64,000 nt of DNA from JADJOY01 sp016713535 [NCBI: Deltaproteobacteria bacterium]. Lineage in GTDB: Bacteria; JADJOY01. The notes under the pieces were generated by a model, which was not told the DNA's origin, did no database searches, and worked only from the letters and a program-made list of their open reading frames with translations. Location of the stretch: positions 1 through 64,000 of the forward strand of contig JADJOY010000025.1 of the NCBI GenBank assembly GCA_016713535.1, in the 5' to 3' direction. Positions 46,606 through 55,314 of the stretch are shown piece by piece. Every line of letters starts with the position of its first letter. The first letter of the stretch is position 1. The position numbers and the translations under genes are program-made.

Positions 46606-47601
46606 ATGGGCTACCATGCGCGCGCGGTGACCACCGACACAAGTGCCCCACCGGAAGCGAGCGCGCTCGCCGACCCGGCCTGGTTCCGCGCCGACGCGAT
46701 CGCCCCCACGACCGCTGCCCTCAACCGGCGCCTGGCCCGGATCGCGCGCGCCACGCCCGGGCTGTGGACCCTGAGCCCCGCAGAGGCGCGCGCCCTGCGC
46801 GAGAGCTGGCCGCCACTCACCCTCGACCCGCGCGCCGAGACCCGCGCCATCCCGGGACCGGCGGGTGCACCGCTCGGCATGCGGATCTTTCGCGCCGAGC
46901 CGTGCGAGGGCTTCTATCTTCACTTCCACCCCGGCGGGTGGGTGCTGGGCGCGGCGCACCACCAGGACACGCGGCTCGCTCGGATCGCCGACGCGACGCG
47001 CTTGACGGTGGTGAGCGTGGAGTACCGCCTCGCGCCCGAGTACCCGTACCCGGCCGCGCCCGACGATGCGGAGCGTGCCGCCCTGTGGCTGGCGGGTGGC
47101 GGTGGCGCGGACGAGCTCGGCGGGCCTGCGCGGCTCGCGATCGGCGGCGAGAGCGCGGGGGCGCAGCTCGCGGTGGTGGCGCTGCTGCGCCTGCGCGATC
47201 GGCATGCGATCCAGGCGTTTCGTGCCCTGGTCGCGAGCTACGGCACCTTCGACCTCGCGGGCACGCCGAGCGCGCGCGCGGCGACCGAGCCCGGCTTCCA
47301 GTTCGATCGCGCGACGATGGCGTGGTACGTGCGGCACTTCGTGGACGCCGCGCGCCTCGCCGATCCGGACGTGTCGCCGCTCCACGCGCGGCTCGACGGC
47401 CTGCCGCCCGCGCTCTTCAGCGTCGGCACCCTCGACCCGGTCGTCGACGACACGCTGCTCATGCACGAGCGCTGGGTCGCGGCGGGTAATCGCGCCGAGC
47501 TCGCCGTGTATCCGGGCGGCGTCCACGGCTTCGACGAGCTGCGCTACCCGCTCGCCGACGAGGCGAACGCCCGCATCCACGCCTTCCTGCGCGCGATGTG
47601 A
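46606..47601 (+). CDS. Alpha/beta hydrolase, hormone-sensitive-lipase-type esterase
   Basis: 331 residues from the ATG at 46606. HSL-family marks: FYLHFHPGGWVLGAAHHQD (an HPGG form of the HGGG oxyanion motif), VVSVEYRLAPEYPYPAAPDD, nucleophile elbow AIGGESAGAQLA, acidic SVGTLDPVVDD and His in GGVHGFDEL. Cytosolic; substrate unknown. It is divergent from the ACP-ligase operon across 167 bp, followed by a hairpin at 47629. Confidence 0.9.
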   Translation: MGYHARAVTTDTSAPPEASALADPAWFRADAIAPTTAALNRRLARIARATPGLWTLSPAEARALRESWPPLTLDPRAETRAIPGPAGAPLGMRIFRAEPCEGFYLHFHPGGWVLGAAHHQDTRLARIADATRLTVVSVEYRLAPEYPYPAAPDDAERAALWLAGGGGADELGGPARLAIGGESAGAQLAVVALLRLRDRHAIQAFRALVASYGTFDLAGTPSARAATEPGFQFDRATMAWYVRHFVDAARLADPDVSPLHARLDGLPPALFSVGTLDPVVDDTLLMHERWVAAGNRAELAVYPGGVHGFDELRYPLADEANARIHAFLRAM

Positions 47602-47628
47602 TCGCCGCGGAACGTCGATCCCGATCCC

Positions 47629-47648
47629 GGGCGGGCTCGCGCCCGCCC
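47629..47648 (+). terminator. GC-rich hairpin after the esterase gene
   Basis: GGGCGGGC-TCGC-GCCCGCCC, perfect 8-bp stem, 28 bases after the stop. Shares 18 bases with the hairpin at 474-491. No T-run. Confidence 0.55.
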
Positions 47649-47933
47649 CTGACACACCCACGGGATCGGCCGGGGAGGGGCACGTGTCGCGTGCCGGGCG
47701 ATACGGTCCGGCGTGAACACCGGTCGCACGGCCGATTCCTGTGCGTACCCCGGTCCGCGCGATCGGCGCGGCGACGCCACCGCGTTTCGCCGGTCGCGCG
47801 GCGCGCGACCCTCCGATCCGGGGAGGGGGACGCGTCGCGTGCCCGGCGATACGACGAGGCCCACGCGTCGCCCGGCCCCCCGATCCCTGCACCGTCGCCG
47901 ACCCGCGCCTGCCGGTGCGATACCGTGCTCGCC
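47649..47933. repeat. Diverged copy of the 161-bp repeat
   Basis: About 1.3 units related to the 29.8 kb array: GGGGAGGGGCACGTGTCGCG, then GATACGGTC, CGATTCCTGTGCGTACCCCGG, CGCCGGTCGCGCGGCGCGCG with ACCCTCC, and a second GCGTCGCGTGCCCGGCGAT. It is clearly more diverged than copies inside the array. No gene is seen here; the GMC gene starts at 47934. Confidence 0.7.
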
Positions 47934-49526
47934 ATGGCGGACGTGGTCGACTTCGCGATCGTGGGGAGCGGCTTCGGCGGCAGCGTCACCGCGCTGCGCC
48001 TCGCCGAGGCCGGCCACGGCGTGGTCGTCCTCGAGCAGGGCGGGCCGCTCACCACCGAGCGCATGCGCGCCGCCGACACCGACCCGCGCGCGCTCTTCTG
48101 GATGCCGCCGCTCGGGATGCACGGCTACTTCGCGCAGCACGTGTTCCAGCACCTCAGCATCGCCGCCGGTGTCGGCGTGGGCGGCGGCAGCCTGGTCTAC
48201 GGCGCGGTGCTCCTCGAGCCCGACCCCGGGATCTTCGGCCACGCGCCGTGGAGCTCCCTGGGCGTCGAGTGGTGGCGCGAGCTCGCGCCGCACTACGCGA
48301 CCGCCGCGCGCATGCTCGGGCGCGCCACCAACCCACGCTCCGGCACGATGGACCGCTACCTGCGCGACGCCGCGGCGCGCCTCGGCCCGGATGCGACGGC
48401 GAGCTTCGGCCCGACACCGAACGGCATCTATTTCGGCGAGCGCGGCGGCGATCACCCGGATCCCTACTTCGGCGGCGACGGGCCCGCGCGCACCGGCTGC
48501 ACCTTCTGCGGCCGCTGCCTCACCGGCTGTCCGCACCGCGCCAAGAACACCCTCGACCTCAACTACCTGCACCTCGCCGAGCGCCGCGGCGCCACGATCG
48601 TCCCGCACCGCCAGGTCACGCGCATCGAGCGCACCCGCCACGGGTATCGGCTCACGATGCGCGACCCGCGCCACCCGAGCTCGCGTCCGCCGCCGCTCGA
48701 CGCGCGCCGCGTGGTGCTCGCGGCGGGCGTGGTCGGGACACTCACCCTGCTCTTTCGCGCCCGCGACGTCGATCGCACCTTGCCCTCGATCTCTCCGCGG
48801 CTCGGCGACCACGTGTTCACCAACAGCGAGGCGATCGTCGGCGTGATGCACGACGAGACGCCCGCCGATCTCCTCGAGGGCACCGCGATCTCGTCCCACT
48901 TCTGGGCCGACCCGCTCACCCACCTCACCCAGAACCGCTTCCCGCCCGGCTACGACTTCATGCGCTGGTACACGGCTCCGCTCGTCGACGGCGTGCGTCC
49001 GCTGCGACGCGCCGCCGCGAGCCTCGCCGCGATCGCGGCCCACCCGCTCGCCTCCACCCGTGCGTGGCGCCGTCGGGACTTCCACCGCCACGTGACGATG
49101 CTCACCGTGATGCAGCACGCGGAGAACGAGCTCGCGTTCCGCCACGGGCGCCACTGGACGTGGCCGTTCGGCCGTCGCCTCTACTCGCGGCTCGCGGGGA
49201 GCGGGCGTCCGCCGACCTACCTCGCGCAGGCGAACGCCGCCGCTCGCGCCCTCGCCGCCGCCGCGGGCGGCGTGCCCTTCAACCTGGCACCCGAGAGCAT
49301 CGGCAACCAGTCGATCACGGCGCACATCCTGGGCGGCTGCCGCATGTCGCTCGCCCCCGAGCGCGGCGTGATCGCGCCCAGCCACGAAGTCCACGGCTGC
49401 CCCGGGCTCTACGTCCTCGACGGCTCGGCGATCTCGGGCAACGTCGGCGTGAACCCCTCGCTCACGATCACGGCGATGGCGGAGCGCGCGGCGGCGGCGC
49501 TCGCGCGCCCGCGCCCCGCGCTTTGA
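47934..49526 (+). CDS. GMC oxidoreductase (cholesterol-oxidase-like)
   Basis: 530 residues from the ATG at 47934. FAD-binding DFAIVGSGFGGSVTALRLAE at the N-terminus, then GVGVGGGSLVYGAVLLEP and the C-terminal GMC active-site region NQSITAHILGGCRM and SAISGNVGVNPSLTITAMAE with two candidate catalytic residues (His and Asn). A four-Cys cluster CTFCGRCLTGCPHRAKNT near residue 188 has CX2CX2CX3C spacing; it occurs in the membrane-associated GMC subgroup and could bind a metal or cluster. Oxidises an alcohol, possibly a sterol or large hydrophobic alcohol; not shown. Confidence 0.88.
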   Translation: MADVVDFAIVGSGFGGSVTALRLAEAGHGVVVLEQGGPLTTERMRAADTDPRALFWMPPLGMHGYFAQHVFQHLSIAAGVGVGGGSLVYGAVLLEPDPGIFGHAPWSSLGVEWWRELAPHYATAARMLGRATNPRSGTMDRYLRDAAARLGPDATASFGPTPNGIYFGERGGDHPDPYFGGDGPARTGCTFCGRCLTGCPHRAKNTLDLNYLHLAERRGATIVPHRQVTRIERTRHGYRLTMRDPRHPSSRPPPLDARRVVLAAGVVGTLTLLFRARDVDRTLPSISPRLGDHVFTNSEAIVGVMHDETPADLLEGTAISSHFWADPLTHLTQNRFPPGYDFMRWYTAPLVDGVRPLRRAAASLAAIAAHPLASTRAWRRRDFHRHVTMLTVMQHAENELAFRHGRHWTWPFGRRLYSRLAGSGRPPTYLAQANAAARALAAAAGGVPFNLAPESIGNQSITAHILGGCRMSLAPERGVIAPSHEVHGCPGLYVLDGSAISGNVGVNPSLTITAMAERAAAALARPRPAL

Positions 49527-49584
49527 CCCGCTCGACGCGCCGGGCGTAGCGTCCGGGAGCGGTCGCGTCCTCCCCTTCGGACGC

Positions 49585-50355
49585 ATCACGAACTCGCTCG
49601 CGTGCGCCGCACTCACGATCGCGGCCGCGTGCACGCCCTCGCTCGACGTCAGTCACCAGTACGTCGACGCGACCACCAGCCCCGAGCTGGGCCTTCATCT
49701 CGGCGCCCAGCTCCTCGCCACGTTCGCCACCGGCCAGAGCCTGCCGCTCAGCTCGAACGCGGTCGCGACGATCTGGACCTCGCCGACGACGTTCGTGTCG
49801 ACGGTCACGGGCGGCGGCGGCGCGGTGCCGGTCAGCGTGAGCGGCACCGCCGTGGACAGTGACGCCGACCTGGTCGCCGACGAGCTCGACGTCACGGTCA
49901 CCTACTCACCCGGGCCGAGCGAGGATCGCATCCTGGTGCGCACCGACCCGTTCTCCGACTACCGCTGCTTCGGCGGCGCCGGCGACTGCGCGCCGGCGTT
50001 CGGCACGCCGCAGTGCGCGTTCACGCCGCTCGGTGACGGAAACCACGACCTGGTCGCGGTCATCCCGTTCGTCGACGGCGACGGCGACCTCAATCCCAAC
50101 ACGAACCACAACCAGGCGTTTCGCTACGCGCGTTTCGGGGCCTACGGCACCTCCATCACACCGTTCGCGATCCCCGAGACGATCGGCGCGATGGTGCTGA
50201 CCGGCACCGGCACCACCTCCGGTGCGCTCACGATGCACGACGCCGCCCTCGACCTGACGCCGGGCATCGACACGCTCTCGAAGCTCGGCTTCAGCGCGTG
50301 GGACGTGGCCGGCCACCTCGGCAACGAGGTGTATTGCAGCACGCCCGCCGGCTGA
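49585..50355 (+). CDS. Secreted, probably lipid-anchored protein; start unclear
   Basis: The frame is open from 49453 to the stop at 50355. A lipobox-like LTIAAAC (Cys at about 49630) follows a short hydrophobic stretch, so the protein starts near 49567-49590. No ATG, GTG or TTG is in frame there; the first standard start is at 49795, well inside the protein. A miscalled base, an indel or a rare start (ATC at 49585) is likely. The mature part is beta-rich with an acidic, calcium-site-like VDGDGDLNPNTNHNQ and four Cys. Function unknown. Confidence 0.55.
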   Translation: MTNSLACAALTIAAACTPSLDVSHQYVDATTSPELGLHLGAQLLATFATGQSLPLSSNAVATIWTSPTTFVSTVTGGGGAVPVSVSGTAVDSDADLVADELDVTVTYSPGPSEDRILVRTDPFSDYRCFGGAGDCAPAFGTPQCAFTPLGDGNHDLVAVIPFVDGDGDLNPNTNHNQAFRYARFGAYGTSITPFAIPETIGAMVLTGTGTTSGALTMHDAALDLTPGIDTLSKLGFSAWDVAGHLGNEVYCSTPAG

Positions 50356-50370
50356 CGGCGCGAGGACGGG

Positions 50371-50438
50371 GGCGCGCCGGCGGCGCGCCCTCCAGACCGC
50401 GGACGACCGGCTGGAGGGCGCCCGCTTCGTCGGGTGCC
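50371..50438. repeat. Two hairpins of the GGAG family
   Basis: GGCGCGCC-GGC-GGCGCGCC (50371-50389) followed by CTCC, and TGGAG followed by GGCGCCCG-CTTCGT-CGGGTGCC (50417-50438). The second stem has one G-T pair, which would be a G-U wobble in RNA. They lie between convergent genes. Confidence 0.65.
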
Positions 50439-50522
50439 AGCGATGATCGATCGGGATCGTACGAAGAACGACCCTGGGCCCGCCTCCGGACCGTAGACAA
50501 GCGGGGGCCCGCCTCCGCCCGC

Positions 50523-51299
50523 TCAGCGGGTTGGCGACACGAGCGCGAAGTTGGCGCCCTGCGGGTCGAGCGCCTGCACGATCCAGCTCCCGCCCGGCAC
50601 CTCGTGCGGCCCCATCAGGATCTGGCCGCCGCCGGCCTTGATCCGCTCGATCGCCGCGTCGATGCCCTGCACGTTCACGTAGTAGGCCCACGCCGCGACG
50701 GGCATGTTCGCGGGCTTGTCCATCATGCCGCCCATCTGCACGCCGTCTATGCCCCAGATCCGGTACTTGCCCATCGGCCCCATGTCCATGAGGTCGAACG
50801 TCTCCCAGCCGAACTGGCGCTCGTAGAACTCGAACGCGCGCTCCTGGCCCTGGCCGGCGTAGAGCTCGTGCCAGCTCACCGCGCCGGGGGTGGTGGGCGG
50901 AACAGGCGGCGGCGCGTCGCCGCGCGGCGTGGGTGTGAGGAGCTGGAAGACCGCGCCACCGGGGTCGGCGACCACCGCGAAGCGGCCGACGTTGGGGATG
51001 TCGTCGGGACCGTGGTGAATCGTGCCGCCCGCCTCGACGATTCGCTTCGCCGCCGCGTCGGTGTCGGGCACCTCGACGTAGCCGGTCCACGCCGGCGGGA
51101 CGCCGTTGGCGCAGGCCTGGTCGGGGAGCTTCATGATCCCGCCCACGCCACGCTCGCCGGTCGAGAGCAGCGTGTAGCGCATGTCCGGCTGACCCGCGTC
51201 GGTCAGGGTCCAGCCGACCACGGCCGCGTAGAACTTCTCGGCCGCGTCTGGGTCGGTCGTCATCAGCTCGTACCAGCAGAACGTGGGCTTGGCGCTCAT
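50523..51299 (-). CDS. VOC-superfamily protein with two glyoxalase-like domains
   Basis: 258 residues. Two similar VOC modules: residues about 1-125 (CWYELMTTDPDAAEKFYAAV, ending VADPGGAVFQLLTP) and about 135-258 (SWHELYAGQGQERAFEFYER, ending ALDPQGANFALVSP). A Pro-rich linker joins them. The HELY and YELM strands at the module starts may provide metal ligands. Relatives include hydroxylase- or antigen-annotated two-domain VOC proteins; activity unknown. Confidence 0.87.
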   Translation of the reverse strand: MSAKPTFCWYELMTTDPDAAEKFYAAVVGWTLTDAGQPDMRYTLLSTGERGVGGIMKLPDQACANGVPPAWTGYVEVPDTDAAAKRIVEAGGTIHHGPDDIPNVGRFAVVADPGGAVFQLLTPTPRGDAPPPVPPTTPGAVSWHELYAGQGQERAFEFYERQFGWETFDLMDMGPMGKYRIWGIDGVQMGGMMDKPANMPVAAWAYYVNVQGIDAAIERIKAGGGQILMGPHEVPGGSWIVQALDPQGANFALVSPTR

Positions 51300-51607
51300 C
51301 GTGTGATCTCCGGGTGGGCGGTGGGCTCGGGTCGTGGACCCGCCGGCAGCCTACTTCGACGGCGGAGGTCGAAGCCTATGGCCGTTAGCCACGCGAAGCA
51401 CGTCAGCGGCATCGCGGGGCGGTCCAGCGTGGCTATAGGCCCCGAAAACGGCCTGTTTTACGCCAACTTCATGAACATCCGAAAGCATGTTGCTACTGTC
51501 TTACATGGGTAGCTGTGTAGTTTTTGGCTGGCGCTTTGTAGTGAATTTTTCTGGCGCTTTGTGTTTTCTACTGGGCCACGGTCCGGCTCGCGCTCGCTCG
51601 AGCCGCG
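51300..51607. other. Lower-GC intergenic region
   Basis: Upstream of the VOC gene and downstream of the histidine kinase (both minus strand). Bases about 51430-51575 are AT-richer than anything nearby and contain a direct repeat CTGGCGCTTTGT at 51528 and 51551. No gene is convincing. Confidence 0.5.
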
Positions 51608-53614
51608 TCACTCCCGTTCTCCGCTCGGATCGCGAGACGTCGCCGGCCGCGCCGCCGCGACGGCGGCGATCGTCTCCCGCAGCTGCACCGGGTCGGCGGG
51701 CTTCGTCAGGTGGGCGTCGAACCCCGCCTCGAGCGCGAGCAGCTTGTCGCGCTCCTGCCCCCAGCCGCTCAGCGCGACGACACCCAGGCGCCGCTGCCAC
51801 CGCGGGCGAATCCGCCGGCACACCTCGTAGCCGTCCATCCGCGGCATGCCGATGTCGAGCAGCACGACGGCCGGTGTGATCTCGCCGAGCATGTCGAGCC
51901 CCGACGGCCCATCGGACGCGATGCGCGCTTCGCCGCCCATGCTCTCCACCAGCAGCGCCAGGCTCTCGGCCGCGTCGCGGTTGTCGTCGATCACGAGCAC
52001 GTGCACGCCGCGCAGCCCGTGCTCGGGATGCTCCTCCTTCGAAGCGACCGCGCTGCCTGCCGCGAGTGGCGCCGGCAGGCGGATGACGAACCGGCTGCCC
52101 CGCCCCTCACCGTCGCTCAGCGCGTCGAGCGTCCCGGCGTGCATCTCGACGAGCCGCCGCGCCAGCGCGAGTCCGATGCCGAGTCCCGCCTGGGTGGCTC
52201 GCGCCGAGTGCCGATCCTGGGCGAAGAGGTCGAAGATCCGCGGCAACATCTCCGCCGAGATTCCGACCCCCGAGTCGGCGACCTCGAGGAGGAGCTCCGG
52301 GGCTCGCGCGCGCTCGCTGTGCTCGATGCGCCCCTGGATCGTGATGCGGCCGCCGGGCGGCGTGAACTTGACGGCGTTCTGCAGCAGGTTCGAGATCACC
52401 TGCGCGAACCGGGTGGGATCGACGTCGAGCACCCGGTGCGGCTCGGCGAGGCTCACCGTGAGCTCGAGCGCGCGCTCGCCGATCGCGTCGCGGTTGATCT
52501 CGATCGCGCTGCCCACCACCGACGAGAGCGTGACCGGTTCGCGCTGCAGGCGGATCTTTCCCGAGGTGATCCGCGACACGTCCAGCAGATCATCGATCAG
52601 CCGCACCATGTGCGCGACCTGCCGCTCCATCATCGGCCGCACCGTGGCCACCAGGTCGGGGCGCGCGCCCGCCATCTTCAGCAGCTCGACACCGGTGCGG
52701 ATCGGCACCAGCGGGTTGCGCAGCTCGTGCGCGAGCATCGCGATGAACTCGTCCTTGCGGCGGTCGGCCTCCTCGAGCTGGTGCTCCCGCTCGCGCACCG
52801 CTCGCTCGCTCAGCCGCTGCTCGGTGACGTCGCGTACCACCGAGACCGAGCCGACGATCCGCCCCTCCTCGTCGCGCACCGGCGCCGAGCTCACCATTCG
52901 ATGGCGGAGCTCGCGCGTGCGTGGCACGCGCACGAGCTGCTCCTCGTCCCGCACCGTCTCCCCGGCCAGCGCGCGCAGCGGCGGCGCTTCCGCGAGCGGG
53001 CGCGGCGTGCCGTCGGGGCGCAGCACCTCGAGCTTGGAGACGACGTCCGCGAGATCGACCCCGTCGAGCGCGCGATGCTCGAACTCGCGAAGCGCCGCCG
53101 GGTTCGCGTACGTGTAGCGGCGCGCGGTGTCGGTGAAATAGACCTCCTCGTTCGTGGCCTCGAGCAGCGCCGCGAGCCAATGCTTCTCGACACCGTCCGC
53201 GAACGATCCGAGGCGCGCCGGCTCGCGCGCCTCGATGCACGCGGTCACGGTGGACGCGTCGACGCGCGCGAGACGAAGCGTGAGACGTTGCCCGCTCACC
53301 CGGACGTCGCAGCGTTCCTCGACGCCGTCGCGAGCCACCCGCGCGCAGAGCGTCGCGAGCCGCGCGGCGTCGTCCGGCCAGACCTCGGCGAGGTCGCGTG
53401 CGAGCAGGCTTTCGCCGAGGGGCCCGAGGCGCTCGCGGGCGCGGGCGTTCGCCTCGACAGGACGCCACGCGACGATCGCTCCCGCTTCGTCGAGCGCGGC
53501 CTCCAGCACCAGGACGGGCTCGGCCGAGCCTTCGAAGATCGCGCGATGGCGCGCCTCCGCGCTCAGCCGTCCAGCCGGCCGGAAAGCCGGAAGCTCCGCG
53601 CGACTCGTGCTCAC
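51608..53614 (-). CDS. Hybrid sensor histidine kinase with receiver domain
   Basis: 668 residues from a GTG at 53612-53614; an ATG at 53737 would add 41 low-complexity residues. Two PAS-like sensor regions (about 20-140 and 150-300; the second has NEEVYFTDTARRYTYANP). Then HisKA with H-box IAMLAHELRNPL, HATPase with NLLQNAVKFTPPGG, DSGVGISAEM and GLGIGLALARRLVEM. A C-terminal receiver has HVLVIDDNRDAAESL, phospho-acceptor VVLLDIGMPRMDGYEV and Lys in THLTKPADP. No membrane helix, so it senses in the cytosol. No output partner is adjacent. Confidence 0.93.
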   Translation of the reverse strand: MSTSRAELPAFRPAGRLSAEARHRAIFEGSAEPVLVLEAALDEAGAIVAWRPVEANARARERLGPLGESLLARDLAEVWPDDAARLATLCARVARDGVEERCDVRVSGQRLTLRLARVDASTVTACIEAREPARLGSFADGVEKHWLAALLEATNEEVYFTDTARRYTYANPAALREFEHRALDGVDLADVVSKLEVLRPDGTPRPLAEAPPLRALAGETVRDEEQLVRVPRTRELRHRMVSSAPVRDEEGRIVGSVSVVRDVTEQRLSERAVREREHQLEEADRRKDEFIAMLAHELRNPLVPIRTGVELLKMAGARPDLVATVRPMMERQVAHMVRLIDDLLDVSRITSGKIRLQREPVTLSSVVGSAIEINRDAIGERALELTVSLAEPHRVLDVDPTRFAQVISNLLQNAVKFTPPGGRITIQGRIEHSERARAPELLLEVADSGVGISAEMLPRIFDLFAQDRHSARATQAGLGIGLALARRLVEMHAGTLDALSDGEGRGSRFVIRLPAPLAAGSAVASKEEHPEHGLRGVHVLVIDDNRDAAESLALLVESMGGEARIASDGPSGLDMLGEITPAVVLLDIGMPRMDGYEVCRRIRPRWQRRLGVVALSGWGQERDKLLALEAGFDAHLTKPADPVQLRETIAAVAAARPATSRDPSGERE

Positions 53615-53820
53615 CGAGAGAGGTCCGTACCCCGCCAGCGGGGCGCGGCGCGACGGCCGCGAGCCACCAAGCTTCCGCGCGCGCCCCGGACCGTCAAACC
53701 CCACGGACCGCTCGTCCGGCGCGCGGCGCCGGATCACCGCGCGGACGCGCCGGCACGCCTCGCGCGCCCGAGGTCAATCCGATCTCCTGGCCGCGCTGCA
53801 CGAGTCCCACAGGACGAGGC

Positions 53821-54250
53821 CTAAATGGGCCACCACGATTTGGATCGCCCTTGCGCCGAACGGGCTGGAGGGCGGCGCTTCGTCGCCGCCGAAGCCGATG
53901 GGACGCCGAGACCGGTCGCTACGAATCGTGACGTTGCATATGGACACACCGAAGCGAACAGAGACGTGCAGACGAGGCAGTACCTTCGCGCGCGCGGGCC
54001 GTGAAGGATCCGCGGCCGAACGATCGCGGCGAGGACCAGGAGCAGCGCGGGGAGCGATACCAGCGCGAGCAGCGTGAGCGGCGATGGCCACACACCGCCG
54101 AGCGCCACCCCCTCGGCGAGCGCAGCCGCCGCCATCGCGGCCGCCGCGCGCGTGGGTGCCCTAGCGGGCCGGAGCTCGACCCACCACAGCCCCCCGGCCC
54201 CGAAGCCACGCGATCACGCCGGCGCCGACCTGGAACGCGATCACGTCCAT
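53821..54250 (-). pseudogene. Possible small membrane protein, frameshifted
   Basis: Reading from the ATG at 54248-54250 gives MDVIAFQVGAGVIAWLRGRG and then a stop. Dropping one base from the C6 run at 54190-54195 continues into LWWVELRPARAP and a membrane helix LLALVSLPALLLVLAAIV in the next frame. The far C-terminus lacks protein character and contains a repeat hairpin at 53871-53890. This is a weak candidate, supported mainly by the hydrophobic segments and its place behind a coupled operon. Confidence 0.25.
53871..53890. repeat. Single hairpin of the GGAG family
   Basis: CTGGAG then GGCGGCG-CTTCGT-CGCCGCC. Same design as the arrays with yet another stem sequence. Confidence 0.65.
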
Positions 54251-54299
54251 CGGTGCTTCCATCGGAGTGGCGCGGCGCGATCGATCGGCCTTCGAAGCC

Positions 54300-54639
54300 T
54301 CACGGCCGCCCGCCGCACACGCTCGCGCGCTTCGCGCTCACCTCGAGCACGCGCGCTCGCGCCGGATCCACCCACACGAGGTCGGCGCCGATCGACCGAT
54401 CACACACCCGCGCGACCAAGTGATCACACGACGGCCTGTGACCGTCGGTGCACGCCCAGATGTAGAGGTCCCCAGCCCGCCCGACATCGCGCGCGCGAAG
54501 CCGCGAGCGAAGACGACGTCTTGACCCACACGAGGTCACCGAAGGCCGCAGCGCCTTCGATGCACACCAGCGCGAAGGCCAGGAAGAGGAGCTTCTCCAG
54601 CCACGGAAGAGCCGGTTTCGTCGAGCCGCCTCGCCTCAT
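54300..54639 (-). pseudogene. Small membrane protein, apparently frameshifted
   Basis: The ATG at 54637-54639 overlaps the stop of the upstream 50-residue gene (ATGA). It begins MRRGGSTKPALPWLEKLLFL with a membrane helix LEKLLFLAFALVCIEGAAAF. After SLAASR the sensible reading moves to another frame: RARDVGRAGDLYIWACTDG, SIGADLVWVDPARAR, stop at 54300. The shift lies in the CG-dinucleotide run 54488-54497, where two extra bases would restore the frame. Function unknown. Confidence 0.4.
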
Positions 54640-54788
54640 CTGGCGCGATCCTGGATCCCCGGCGTCAACCGGCGCCGGCCTCGCGCGAGGTGCGCGAGCT
54701 CGGCGGGATCGTGGCCACAGTCGGCGCACGGCGCCACGTCGCGGACCTCGAGCGCGGCGAAGCAGAGCGGACCATGGGTTTCCTGCAC
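54636..54788 (-). CDS. Small Cys-containing protein
   Basis: 50 residues from a GTG at 54786-54788, four bases after the preceding stop. It contains CFAALEVRDVAPCADCGHDP, a half zinc-ribbon-like CxxCGH motif, and ends in a basic stretch. The stop overlaps the next ATG (ATGA). The tight spacing on both sides argues that it is a real gene; it may be a shortened form of a longer zinc-binding protein. Function unknown. Confidence 0.5.
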   Translation of the reverse strand: MQETHGPLCFAALEVRDVAPCADCGHDPAELAHLARGRRRLTPGIQDRAR

Positions 54789-54792
54789 CGTG

Positions 54793-55248
54793 TCACTCGC
54801 GCGGGGCGCTGGCCCGGTGGACGGATCCGGCGCGATGCGCTCTCCAGGCGTCGTGGATCGCCCGGCCGACGTCACCCGGGAAGCGCCACGGCCGGTCGAT
54901 GTCGCGGAACCGCAGCTCCACGTAGGGGAAGCCCCAGAACCGCACCGGCTGGCACGCGGCGATGGCGGTCCAGGGGATCACCAGGCTCGGATGACCGAAC
55001 CGGAGCGGAAACGGGCGCGAGATCGCGAGCGCGCCCTCACCCACGACCACGGTGAGCGAGTTCAGGTATCGGGCCGCGAGCCAGCGTGTGCCGAGCACCG
55101 CCGAGCGCCCGCGGAACACCGCGCCCTCGACGCGGCGCGTGCTGGTGAATCGGCCACCGAGCGCGAGCCAACCGCTCGCCCGCGAGCGGTACGCGTCGCC
55201 CGCGAACCATGCGATCACGCAGGCGACGACGACCTCGACGACGATCAT
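54793..55248 (-). CDS. Conserved membrane-anchored hypothetical protein
   Basis: 151 residues from the ATG at 55246-55248. One N-terminal membrane helix, MIVVEVVVACVIAWFAGDAY, then a soluble domain with RYLNSLTVVVGEGALAISRP, FGHPSLVIPWTAIAACQPV and WGFPYVELRFRDIDRPWRF, which looks like a small PH-like beta domain. I recognise no named family. It heads the coupled string 54793-54300 and lies downstream of the FG-GAP protein. Confidence 0.7.
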   Translation of the reverse strand: MIVVEVVVACVIAWFAGDAYRSRASGWLALGGRFTSTRRVEGAVFRGRSAVLGTRWLAARYLNSLTVVVGEGALAISRPFPLRFGHPSLVIPWTAIAACQPVRFWGFPYVELRFRDIDRPWRFPGDVGRAIHDAWRAHRAGSVHRASAPRE

Positions 55249-55314
55249 GTCCGCGACTCGTGCGCCCGGCACCGCGGATCGGGCCGCTGCGCAGGGCGCA
55301 CGATCGCTTCTACC

